The position numbers were made by a program, and so were the translations under genes. From Chitinophagaceae bacterium (GTDB lineage Bacteria; Bacteroidota; Bacteroidia; Chitinophagales; Chitinophagaceae), in contig JAMLGT010000003.1 of assembly GCA_023957755.1 (NCBI GenBank), positions 62,001 to 126,000 of the forward strand: a stretch of DNA of 64,000 nt, read 5' to 3'. The first letter of the stretch is position 1. Every line of letters starts with the position of its first letter. A model generated the notes under the pieces. It was not told where the DNA came from and searched no databases. It worked only from the letters and a program-made list of their open reading frames with translations. Shown in pieces: positions 45,328 to 52,956 of the stretch.

Positions 45328-45939
45328 ATGGCTGAAAAATTAATTCTGGGGCCTCAACGTTTAGGCCCACTTACCCCGTTAGTGGGAGAATGGGAAGGCA
45401 ATGTGGGAGTAGATGTCTCTTACCATAATAAAGACGATCAGACCTCTGAGACGGGGTATTTCGAGCATGCATGGTTCAAACCAATCCCTGTGGTTGAAAA
45501 TGGCCAACAGACAATGGATGGACTCAATTATCAAATGACTGCATGGCGTCATGGTGAAGAAGCGATGGATCCTTTTCATGATGAAGTAGGATACCTTTTG
45601 TGGGATAAGAAAAACGGGCAGATAATCAGATGTTTTGCAGTGCCCCGCGGCCTTGCTATTCTTGCAGGAGGTGATGCCGGCCCACGCGACAGGGTACTGA
45701 AATTTGTAGCAGAACCCGAAAATCCCGGATACGGGTTAAGCCAGAATAAATATCTGCTGGAAAGGGCGAAAGCAACTGCCTTTACAAGTGTTTTCAAATT
45801 TAATGACGATGGCACTTTCAGCTATACCTCAGATCTGGTACTGAAACTGGCAGCTACGGGGCAGGAAATGCACCACACTGACAGGAATACCCTTCATAAA
45901 GTGAAATCCTATCATCCGAGCATTGTAAAAGATCTTTAG
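45328..45939 (+). CDS. Haem-binding beta-barrel (nitrobindin/FABP-like) protein
   Basis: 203 residues, a 10-stranded beta-barrel family (DUF1794/THAP4-type, nitrobindin). The opening GPLTPLVGEWEGNVGVDVS is the G-x-W-x-G first strand, and the C-terminal segment GQEMHHTDRNTLHKVKSY contains the expected proximal His. Nitrobindins bind ferric haem and react with NO or peroxynitrite. The chain is longer than the usual 150-165 residues. It is followed by a thioredoxin-like gene with 35 bp between them. Role in haem or NO handling is inferred. Confidence 0.82.
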   Translation: MAEKLILGPQRLGPLTPLVGEWEGNVGVDVSYHNKDDQTSETGYFEHAWFKPIPVVENGQQTMDGLNYQMTAWRHGEEAMDPFHDEVGYLLWDKKNGQIIRCFAVPRGLAILAGGDAGPRDRVLKFVAEPENPGYGLSQNKYLLERAKATAFTSVFKFNDDGTFSYTSDLVLKLAATGQEMHHTDRNTLHKVKSYHPSIVKDL

Positions 45940-45974
45940 AAATTATTTGATCAATTTGAAGAAAACAAAAAAGT

Positions 45975-46541
45975 ATGGATATAAAAGCATTTTGGGATAA
46001 GGCAATTACTTATGAGGAGTATATGAAGAATGCCAGAGAATCAGTCGCGCACCCGAAAGCAGGAATTGAAAGTGAATTCCATGAGTATTACAAGTTGGGT
46101 GTACACCGGATGGAAAGGACAATGAAAATCTTCAACCCCGATAGTGCGCAGGAAAAGGCACTTGCAGATAAAAAGTTTAAAGGCAAAATCCTGATCATAT
46201 CAGAGGCATGGTGTGGCGATGCCAGCAACGCAGTCCCCATAGTTGAAAAATTTTTCAAGGATAATGAAGTAAGGATTACTTACAGGGATGCGGAGCCTTC
46301 TCTCATTAATGATTTTCTCACTAATGGCTCTAAGTCTATTCCTATTGTGATTTTCCTTGACGAAGATTATAATGTGATAAGCCATTGGGGCCCGCGGCCT
46401 GCCTATGGGCACGAACTTTTCGAGAAGCACAAAAAAGATCCGATAGGGTACGACAAGGATCAGTTTCACAATGATGTGCAGAAATATTATGTACAGAATA
46501 GAGGAAAGGACACTGTGGATGAAATGCTGGCGCTGATTTGA
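45975..46541 (+). CDS. Thioredoxin-fold protein with a single-cysteine WCGDA site
   Basis: 188 residues with a thioredoxin-like fold from about residue 60 (ILIISEAWCGDASNAVPIVEKFF, then SIPIVIFLDEDYNVISHWGPRP). The active-site slot reads W-C-G-D-A, so only one Cys is present, and it would not make an internal disulfide. This 'thioredoxin family protein' subtype is common in Bacteroidota and may work as a thiol-binding or glutathionylation-type protein; its activity is unknown. Likely co-transcribed with the haem-binding barrel gene. Confidence 0.84.
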   Translation: MDIKAFWDKAITYEEYMKNARESVAHPKAGIESEFHEYYKLGVHRMERTMKIFNPDSAQEKALADKKFKGKILIISEAWCGDASNAVPIVEKFFKDNEVRITYRDAEPSLINDFLTNGSKSIPIVIFLDEDYNVISHWGPRPAYGHELFEKHKKDPIGYDKDQFHNDVQKYYVQNRGKDTVDEMLALI

Positions 46542-46588
46542 ATGAGATTATGAAGTCCTCCTTGCAAATGTGATTTTATAGGATATAC

Positions 46589-46626
46589 AAATAGCCGTAT
46601 TCCTAAGAGGGTTACGGCTATTGTTA
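46589..46626. terminator. Bidirectional terminator
   Basis: Stem AATAGCCGTA (46590-46599) / TACGGCTATT (46613-46622), 10 bp perfect with a 13-nt loop. It lies between the convergent thioredoxin-like and DUF2249 genes and could serve both. Confidence 0.7.
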
Positions 46627-46651
46627 TTATGATGAGCAACCATCGTTAATT

Positions 46652-47407
46652 CTATTCTCTTACTTTTACTACTCTTACCTTCCACACTTCAGGCCCCTTT
46701 TCCAGGTATTCCCATCTGAAAGGCTCCTTACTTTCAGCTTCCATTTGGTAATAGAGTGGCTTAGGGTCGTGGTCGTTTATGAATTCGAAAGCCTCCCCGG
46801 GCTTTATGTCAGCAAAGGCTTTGTAAAACATTTCGTGTCTTTCTGTGGGAGGATATGGACGAATATCCATTTCGTTTACTACAGAAAAGCCGTCATCTCC
46901 AAGTCCGCTTTTTACCACTTTCTTAATGTGTACTACATATTCATCCGGCACTTCTTTTTTGTATGACCAGATGTGCTGACCGCCAAATTTCGTTTTGAAT
47001 ATTTCCTTGATTTCTATCGGATCTTCTCTGGAGATGAGTTCCATAGTAGTGTCAGTTTCCATCATACCGTACCTGTGAAATACGATTTGTTTCCATTCTT
47101 TCTTATCGGCATTTCGCAAGTCGAGCAGGGTAGCGATGTCTTTCATTTCTCTGGCCTGAGAGTCTTCCGTACGTGTCACCTTCACTTTCCATTCTCTCCC
47201 ACCACGGTTCAGATACTCCCAGCCCACAACGTCGCCATAAATAGATTTGAACTCATAATACAGCGGTATTGGGTCATGGTCGTTGATGAAGACAAAGCTC
47301 TGGCCGGCGGGCAATTCTCCAAATAGCTTTACCAGTTTTTCATGGCGCTTAATTGGCACAAGTACTCTTACATCAAGTTCTTCAATCGGGTTATTTTCCA
47401 CACTCAT
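46652..47407 (-). CDS. Two-domain DUF2249 protein
   Basis: 251 residues with two copies of the DUF2249 domain: residues 10-80 (LDVRVLVPIKRHEKLVKLFG, FINDHDPIPLYYEF) and 180-250 (MDIRPYPPTERHEMFYKAF, FINDHDPKPLYYQM). The two NDHDP motifs are the conserved heart of the family, and the first copy reads VRVLVP where the family usually has DVRPL. DUF2249 proteins are often near denitrification, NO-sensing or hemerythrin genes; molecular role unknown. The 90-residue middle holds no second motif. The gene precedes a membrane-protein gene with opposite phase but same direction. Confidence 0.85.
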   Translation of the reverse strand: MSVENNPIEELDVRVLVPIKRHEKLVKLFGELPAGQSFVFINDHDPIPLYYEFKSIYGDVVGWEYLNRGGREWKVKVTRTEDSQAREMKDIATLLDLRNADKKEWKQIVFHRYGMMETDTTMELISREDPIEIKEIFKTKFGGQHIWSYKKEVPDEYVVHIKKVVKSGLGDDGFSVVNEMDIRPYPPTERHEMFYKAFADIKPGEAFEFINDHDPKPLYYQMEAESKEPFRWEYLEKGPEVWKVRVVKVRE

Positions 47408-47442
47408 AATATTGATTTAATTGGTTTGTTAGCAAATTCATT

Positions 47443-47895
47443 TTAGAAGGGCCTTAGCACCATCAGCGTTATTATTATCAGAAAAAGTACATTCTCTATT
47501 CGTTCGTAGAAAAACAACTTTTTTGCCAGCAAATAATAGCGGTCAGGTATCATATCTCCCGTATGTTCTTTGAGTAATTTTTTTATCGGACGCGATTTAG
47601 GCGAAAGTACTATGGGGCCAAATGCAAGCGCTATAAGAAATAAGATAAGGCTGATTACATACCACCACTGTTGAAACAGATGGGTGTTTATGGCTCCCAT
47701 TGCCAGGCCCGAAAGTAACAGAATGGTACCTCCTACCATTACAAAAATGTGCAACCGGTTGCGTATGATGTAAGCGTGGCGCAATTCTGTCATCGTTTTC
47801 GCTTTGGTAACTATGTAAATCATCACGAAGCCAGGGCCTAATCCAAGGATTGCCGAAAAAACATGAATTAATACCAGCAGTCTGTAGAGCGTCAT
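47443..47895 (-). CDS. DUF2269-type membrane protein
   Basis: 150 residues with four predicted helices (LLVLIHVFSAILGLGPGFVMIYIV, LHIFVMVGGTILLLSGLAM, WWYVISLILFLIALAFG and NVLFLIIITLMVL). The His in helix 1 and the conserved Gly-rich stretches fit the DUF2269 / DUF2214 type of small cytoplasmic-membrane proteins. Function unknown. It lies 35 bp upstream of the DUF2249 gene in the same direction, so the two are likely one transcript. Confidence 0.75.
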   Translation of the reverse strand: MTLYRLLVLIHVFSAILGLGPGFVMIYIVTKAKTMTELRHAYIIRNRLHIFVMVGGTILLLSGLAMGAINTHLFQQWWYVISLILFLIALAFGPIVLSPKSRPIKKLLKEHTGDMIPDRYYLLAKKLFFYERIENVLFLIIITLMVLRPF

Positions 47896-48044
47896 ATTTT
47901 AAATCTTCAATTATGCCATTGCTTTTTGTACTAAAAATATCTCCTCCGTGTTTGGAACTTCCGGACTTTGTAGTAAATGTGCGAATTTCCTAATAAAATC
48001 AATATTCCACCTTTCGAAAATGGAAATAATATGAAGACATATTT

Positions 48045-48377
48045 TCACGATTTTGAATGTGCCTGTTTGATGGCGGAAAGGATCATCTCTTCCAGATCGC
48101 GTCTGGGAATGAGCCCCCCTTTTCTCCAAACTTCCCTACCGTTTATCAACAACAGAAAAGTGGGCAACGAAATTACTTTGTATGCGATCGGCGCTTTGGG
48201 ATATTGATCCACATTAATTCTGATGACCTCTACCACATCTTTCATGTGTACCTGTAGTGCGTTTAATACCGGCTCCATTGTCTGGCAGGGCATACACCAT
48301 TCAGCATAAAAGTCAATTAAAACCGGTTTGTGGGCAGACTTAGTTTCGTCTATCATCTGAAAAATTGAATAAGCCAA
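48045..48377 (-). CDS. Thioredoxin
   Basis: A 110-residue cytoplasmic thioredoxin with redox site WCMPC (AEWCMPCQTMEPVL, near residue 28) and the cis-Pro segment VISLPTFLLLINGREV. It reduces protein disulfides. The Met-Pro between the cysteines replaces the canonical Gly-Pro, which tunes redox potential. A later in-frame Met (48356) is another possible start. Divergent from the AhpD-like gene. Confidence 0.9.
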   Translation of the reverse strand: MAYSIFQMIDETKSAHKPVLIDFYAEWCMPCQTMEPVLNALQVHMKDVVEVIRINVDQYPKAPIAYKVISLPTFLLLINGREVWRKGGLIPRRDLEEMILSAIKQAHSKS

Positions 48378-48440
48378 AGTTCAGGATAAAAAATTACAGA
48401 ATTCTGAAACGGTACGCTATCTGTCACGAATCATTATGAG

Positions 48441-48448
48441 TACCTTTG
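48441..48448 (+). promoter_or_regulatory. -7 element of the AhpD-like gene
   Basis: TACCTTTG (TAnnTTTG) 71 bases before the ATG at 48520. Confidence 0.45.
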
Positions 48449-48519
48449 TAACCCTCTCAACGTCAGGCACGAAAGAGGTATAGAAATAATCATCACTATC
48501 ACATACTTAAATAATCAAC

Positions 48520-48957
48520 ATGGAGAACCGAATAAACGTTGGAAAAATTGATCCGTCTGCCATTCAGGCAATGCTAGGGCTTGAGAAATACCTTGCACAG
48601 AGTGGTCTAGATAAGAAACTTTATGAACTGATAAAGACAAGAGCTTCGCAAATAAATGGCTGCGCACACTGCCTGAATATGCACACAAGGGATGCGCTCA
48701 AAATTGGTGAAACGGCACAGCGCCTGTTCCTTCTCGATGCCTGGAGAGAAACCGAACTCTTTACAGAGAAAGAAAGGGCCGCACTGGCACTCACGGAGGC
48801 GATGACTTTGATTGCTAATAATCAGGTGCCTGATGAAGTATATGATGAAGCAGCCAAACATCTTTCAGAGAAAGAACTTGTAGCGGTAATTATGGCGGTC
48901 GTAGCTATTAATGGATGGAATCGGATTGCCATTACCACCAGAGAACCGCTGGATTAA
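48520..48957 (+). CDS. Carboxymuconolactone-decarboxylase/AhpD-like protein
   Basis: 145 residues, helical AhpD fold, with INGCAHCLNMHTRDALKIGE: the C-x-x-C...H motif of alkyl-hydroperoxide reductase D-type proteins (Cys about residues 46 and 49, His 53). The family acts in peroxide defence or thiol chemistry. A redox gene among redox neighbours (thioredoxin at 48045). Single-gene unit before the PLP decarboxylase. Confidence 0.88.
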   Translation: MENRINVGKIDPSAIQAMLGLEKYLAQSGLDKKLYELIKTRASQINGCAHCLNMHTRDALKIGETAQRLFLLDAWRETELFTEKERAALALTEAMTLIANNQVPDEVYDEAAKHLSEKELVAVIMAVVAINGWNRIAITTREPLD

Positions 48958-49045
48958 TGACTTCTGTGTGAAGTGGATCACTACACACACTTCATCAATA
49001 CATTCTTTTTTACACATTTTTTAAATTCTGAATAAAGATTTACCA

Positions 49046-50473
49046 GTGGATACACAAGATTTAATTGATCGGTTGGACACCCTGAATACATTAAGCCGAG
49101 AGTTGGAAATAGGAGAGGAAGACAGAAAGAAAATGGCACAACAGGTAACTACTTATACGGATGGATTTATCAATGGGCTTCAGGAGGCGAGATGCTTTAC
49201 TGATAAGGAAGCGTCGGGGTTGAGTATTAATGACAAAAGGCATACTGTGGAGGAGTTGCTATCTCTGTATCAGAAGGAAGTAATAGAAACAGGAATCATT
49301 GCACCTTCGGGTAAGCATTTCGGTTATATACCTGCCGGAGGTATCTATGCCGCGGCATTAGCTGATTTTTTAGCTGCGGTCACCAATCCCTATGCAGGAG
49401 TGCACTATGCCAATCCCGGGGCAGCTACCATTGAGAATGAGGTGGTCAACTGGCTGAAGAAAGTGTTTGGATTTCCTGAAAGCAGCGTGGGTACGCTCAC
49501 TTCCGGAGGCTCAGTATCCAACCTTGTAGCGTTTACAGCAGCAAGGGATAAATACAAGATAAAAAATGGTATCATACCTGAAAGTGTAGTGTATCTTACT
49601 GAGCAGGTGCATCACTCTGCACAAAAAGCGCTCCGTATCATCGGGCTGGAAGATGTGGTGATACGGTATATACCTGTTGATGCGCATTTCAGAATGAAAC
49701 CCTATGATCTGGATGCGCAGGTAAAGCGGGATATTGCAGACGGATTAAATCCGTTTCTCGTGGTGGGAACGGCCGGCACTACTGATACCGGAGCAGTAGA
49801 TCCACTGAATGCTATTGCCGATGTGGCAGAGAAATACGATCTGTGGTATCATGTGGATGCGGCATACGGAGGTTTCTTCATCCTGACATCAAAGAAGGAT
49901 TTGTTCAGGGGAATTGAAAGAGCCGACTCAGTAATTGTGGATCCACACAAAAGTATGTTTATTCCGTACGGACTGGCTGGCGTACTAATAAAGGATAAGC
50001 ACGCTGCCTTTCACTCTAACTCGATTTCAGGAAATTATATGCAGGATGCGGCCGGAGAGGAGATGGCCAAGAGTCCGGCTAATCTCTCGCCTGAATTGAC
50101 GCGTCACTTCAGAGGCTTGCGGCTGTGGTGGCCGTTGCAATACCACGGTGTGGAGCCGTTTAGTGCTTGTCTTGAGGAAAAGTTGCTTCTTGTGAAATAC
50201 TTCAGGTTGCGGCTGGCTGCATTGGGTTTTGAACTGGGGCCTGAGCCTGATTTGTCTGTGAGTTATTTCAGGTATCCGTTTGAGTCTGATGCCGAAGAAA
50301 AGAATAAGCAACTGATGGCGGAGATTCATAAAAACGGAGACACTTATTTTAGTTCTACAATCATTGAAGGCCGTTTTGTAATTCGTATTGCGGTGCTATC
50401 ATTCCGGTCTAAACGCGAAACGGTGGACAGGGCTGTTGCAATGATAGAAAGATGCCTTGCATTGGTGAAGTAA
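49046..50473 (+). CDS. PLP-dependent decarboxylase (aromatic-L-amino-acid/glutamate decarboxylase family)
   Basis: 475 residues, group II PLP decarboxylase. Start is a GTG at 49046. Motifs: GHFGYIPAGG-like KHFGYIPAGGIYAAALADF, TSGGSVSNLVAF, YHVDAAYGGFF with Asp, and the Schiff-base Lys in VDPHKSMFIPYG (near residue 305). Such enzymes decarboxylate aromatic amino acids, diaminobutyrate or related acids; substrate not predictable. Repeat copy E lies 30 bp after its stop. Confidence 0.92.
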   Translation: MDTQDLIDRLDTLNTLSRELEIGEEDRKKMAQQVTTYTDGFINGLQEARCFTDKEASGLSINDKRHTVEELLSLYQKEVIETGIIAPSGKHFGYIPAGGIYAAALADFLAAVTNPYAGVHYANPGAATIENEVVNWLKKVFGFPESSVGTLTSGGSVSNLVAFTAARDKYKIKNGIIPESVVYLTEQVHHSAQKALRIIGLEDVVIRYIPVDAHFRMKPYDLDAQVKRDIADGLNPFLVVGTAGTTDTGAVDPLNAIADVAEKYDLWYHVDAAYGGFFILTSKKDLFRGIERADSVIVDPHKSMFIPYGLAGVLIKDKHAAFHSNSISGNYMQDAAGEEMAKSPANLSPELTRHFRGLRLWWPLQYHGVEPFSACLEEKLLLVKYFRLRLAALGFELGPEPDLSVSYFRYPFESDAEEKNKQLMAEIHKNGDTYFSSTIIEGRFVIRIAVLSFRSKRETVDRAVAMIERCLALVK

Positions 50474-50503
50474 ACAGTAGATGGAATAATAAGAATTTAT
50501 ATC

Positions 50504-50637
50504 ATTGTCCGGTTCAATTATTTAAAATGTGGCTAAAGCCCTCGTTGAGTAAGACTTTCATAGCCCTACCTTAAAGGGTAGGGTAATAAATGTAAAACCT
50601 ATACCCATTGGACTTTAACCTAACTTAATCGGACAAT
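50504..50637. repeat. Intergenic inverted-repeat element, copy E
   Basis: 134 bp, nearly 90 percent like copy D by eye. Terminal repeats ATTGTCCGGTTCAATT (50504-50519) and AACTTAATCGGACAAT (50622-50637). First hairpin CCCTACC-TTAAAG-GGTAGGG is perfect. It fills almost the whole 174-bp gap between two convergent genes. Confidence 0.9.
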
Positions 50638-50647
50638 AGTGAAAAAT

Positions 50648-51058
50648 TTACTTCAGTCTTACCACTTCCGGTGCCTTTCCCCAATGGGGAGGTACAATAT
50701 CTGAAGTTAGCAAAGGCATTGAGGAGGTAACGCCTCCAAGATACGCCACCGGGTGCTGATACACCACTTTGCTTATTTTGTAATAGCGAATGGAATACGC
50801 ACACATAATACAAGGCTCATGGGTGGTGTAGAGTATGCAGTCTGAAAGGTCGCGTGTGTGAAGTTGTTTTACGGCCTGCCTGATTGCTTCTATTTCTGCG
50901 TGGCAGCTGATATCGTTTTTAGTATTTGCTGCTTCACGGGCTTCACAAACCACTTCTCCTCCCTTAACGATCAGGGCACCTACGGGCGCATTGCCTTCTT
51001 CGGCGGCCTCTGTAGCCAACACTTCACAGCGTTTCATATAGTCGTAGTCAGACAGCAT
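50648..51058 (-). CDS. Zinc-dependent nucleoside deaminase (tRNA adenosine or guanine deaminase type)
   Basis: 136 residues of the cytidine/deoxycytidylate deaminase superfamily: CHAEIEAI (His ligand and catalytic Glu) near residue 52 and EPCIMCAYSIRYYKI (two Cys ligands) near 82. The size fits nucleoside deaminases (guanine deaminase, TadA); TadA is possible but the short first motif and the missing tRNA-contact tail favour a guanine/nucleoside deaminase (inference). Last gene of the DedA-TerC-deaminase cluster. Confidence 0.85.
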   Translation of the reverse strand: MLSDYDYMKRCEVLATEAAEEGNAPVGALIVKGGEVVCEAREAANTKNDISCHAEIEAIRQAVKQLHTRDLSDCILYTTHEPCIMCAYSIRYYKISKVVYQHPVAYLGGVTSSMPLLTSDIVPPHWGKAPEVVRLK

Positions 51059-51068
51059 GCACGGTATG

Positions 51069-52022
51069 TCAGGTTGTTTCCTCTTTTTTCTTAGGAGGAT
51101 AAAGTTTGGACGCGATCATACCGCAAGCCAGTGCAAGCACAATCACACCCAGTGAAATCCAGTCAGGAATATCTATTTGGTGAGACAGTATCATCTTGAC
51201 CCCTACGAATGCAAGTATCACAATAAGGCTGTAACTGATATACACAAACTTGTCGAGCATTCCTGCAATGAGGAAAAACATAGAACGGAGGCCCATCACT
51301 GCGAGAATATTGGAACTGAACACGATGAATGGATCAGCGGTAATTGCCAGAATTGCCGGAATACTGTCGATGGCAAAAAACAGGTCGGTGAGTTCTATAA
51401 TAATCAATGCCACGAAGAGCGGTGTCGCAAATTTTACCCCGCGCTTCCTGATGAAGAAACGTCCGTCATATACTGTTCTTGTGACCGGATATATCTTCTT
51501 GATCCATTTGTAAATTTTTGAATCGCGGGGGTTCTTTTCCTGATTATGGCTGAATAACATTTTAAGCGCTGTCAGGATTAAGAATGCTCCGAATACGTAG
51601 ATGATCCAACTGAACCTGTTGACCAGGGCCACGCCAAACAGGATCATAATAGCTCTGAATACTATTGCGCCCAGCACTCCGTAAAAAAGTACCTCATGCT
51701 GATATTTTTTGGGGATTGCAAAGGAAGAAAAAATCAGTGCAATAAGGAAGATGTTGTCCACACTCAGCGAGATTTCAATGAGGTAGCCGGTAATATATTT
51801 TATGACTGCATTAATCGGAGTTAAGTGGGTCGGGTTATCAATCCATGAATGTTGAAACGCTAAATAAATAACACCTGAAAATAGTAATGCAAGAAGCACC
51901 CAGATGCTCGTAAAAAGTGCCGCTTCCTTAGTTTTGATTTCGTGCGGATTGCGGTTGAACACTAACAGGTCTAACACCAGACCTATACAAACCATTGCCA
52001 GGAAAACTATCCAAATTATCAT
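51069..52022 (-). CDS. TerC/Alx-family metal homeostasis membrane protein
   Basis: 317-residue membrane protein with seven to nine hydrophobic segments. The family motifs SVDNIFLIALIFSSF (acidic, near residue 90) and ELTDLFFAIDSIPAILA (acidic pair DLxFAxDS) are the metal-binding core of Alx/TerC proteins, thought to move Mn2+ out or to act in metal-coupled protein quality control. Starts 4 bp inside the DedA gene's stop (ATGA), so translation is coupled. Second gene of the DedA-TerC-deaminase operon. Confidence 0.9.
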   Translation of the reverse strand: MIIWIVFLAMVCIGLVLDLLVFNRNPHEIKTKEAALFTSIWVLLALLFSGVIYLAFQHSWIDNPTHLTPINAVIKYITGYLIEISLSVDNIFLIALIFSSFAIPKKYQHEVLFYGVLGAIVFRAIMILFGVALVNRFSWIIYVFGAFLILTALKMLFSHNQEKNPRDSKIYKWIKKIYPVTRTVYDGRFFIRKRGVKFATPLFVALIIIELTDLFFAIDSIPAILAITADPFIVFSSNILAVMGLRSMFFLIAGMLDKFVYISYSLIVILAFVGVKMILSHQIDIPDWISLGVIVLALACGMIASKLYPPKKKEETT

Positions 52023-52702
52023 ATTACAGGTTTTTGAGCTACCTTCTTCGGAAGACGGTTGGGTTTCTTTCCGAGAAACAGCTTAATGATCACAGGTGCA
52101 GTAACCGCCAGCACAATCCCCAGAAGAATGAATTCCAGATTCTTTTGCACCCAGGCATTTTCACCTAATACGTATCCTGCTGAGGTGAGAAATCCGACCC
52201 AAATTACGGCACCTGCAATATTATAAAGTGAAAACTTCTTAACATCCATTCTTACCGCCCCTGCTATGATGGGGGCAAATGTCCTGATAATTGGGAGAAA
52301 TCGTGCAATGGCAATAGTGAACCCTCCTCTTTTTTCGTAAAAGTCGTGAGCAGCCTGGATGTGTTTTCTCTTGAGAAACCACGTGTCTTCCTTCCTGTTT
52401 ATAAGAAACTCGAACCTGCGGCCAAACCAAAAACCGAAATAGTTTCCAAGGATGGTGGATATCATAAATACGAGCATCCAGAAGGGCAGGTTCAAAATGC
52501 TTTCGCTAAAGGGATAGTGGGCTTCATCTACGGAGGCAATAACCATCCCTGATATAAAGAGAAGTGGGTCTCCGGGTAAAATAAATCCAAAGAACACGCC
52601 GGTTTCAATAAAAAGAATTAAAAGAACTAAGTATAAACCACCATTCTTCATTATCCAGTCAGGGTCCAGCAGGTGCCGGACAGATTCAAGTATTACGTCC
52701 AT
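52019..52702 (-). CDS. DedA-family membrane protein
   Basis: 227 residues of the DedA (SNARE-associated/VTT) family. Recognisable: FFGFILPGDPLLFISGMV, LGNYFGFWFGRRFEF, KRGGFTIAIARFLPIIRTFAPIIAGAV with the conserved Arg. DedA proteins help to flip undecaprenyl phosphate or other polyprenyl phosphates. First gene of an operon with TerC and a deaminase; overlaps the next gene by four bases. Confidence 0.92.
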   Translation of the reverse strand: MDVILESVRHLLDPDWIMKNGGLYLVLLILFIETGVFFGFILPGDPLLFISGMVIASVDEAHYPFSESILNLPFWMLVFMISTILGNYFGFWFGRRFEFLINRKEDTWFLKRKHIQAAHDFYEKRGGFTIAIARFLPIIRTFAPIIAGAVRMDVKKFSLYNIAGAVIWVGFLTSAGYVLGENAWVQKNLEFILLGIVLAVTAPVIIKLFLGKKPNRLPKKVAQKPVI

Positions 52703-52956
52703 TCGGTTTTCTTAATTGGTGCAGGCATTAACGGATTCATTATCTGCTTTTGAAAAAAAGTTTCGCAAATGTAAAATTGTGAATTAACAATATTGATAGG
52801 TTGCTGTGTGGATTGCCACACCTTAAGTAAAATTTAGGAATTTAGCGATGGGTTAGAATGATATCGTAACATTTCAATATCTCTGGTTATGAGTTTATTT
52901 ATGAAATGGTATGTTACTCGAGAACTTTAGTGATGACAAAATTTGACTTCATGCAA

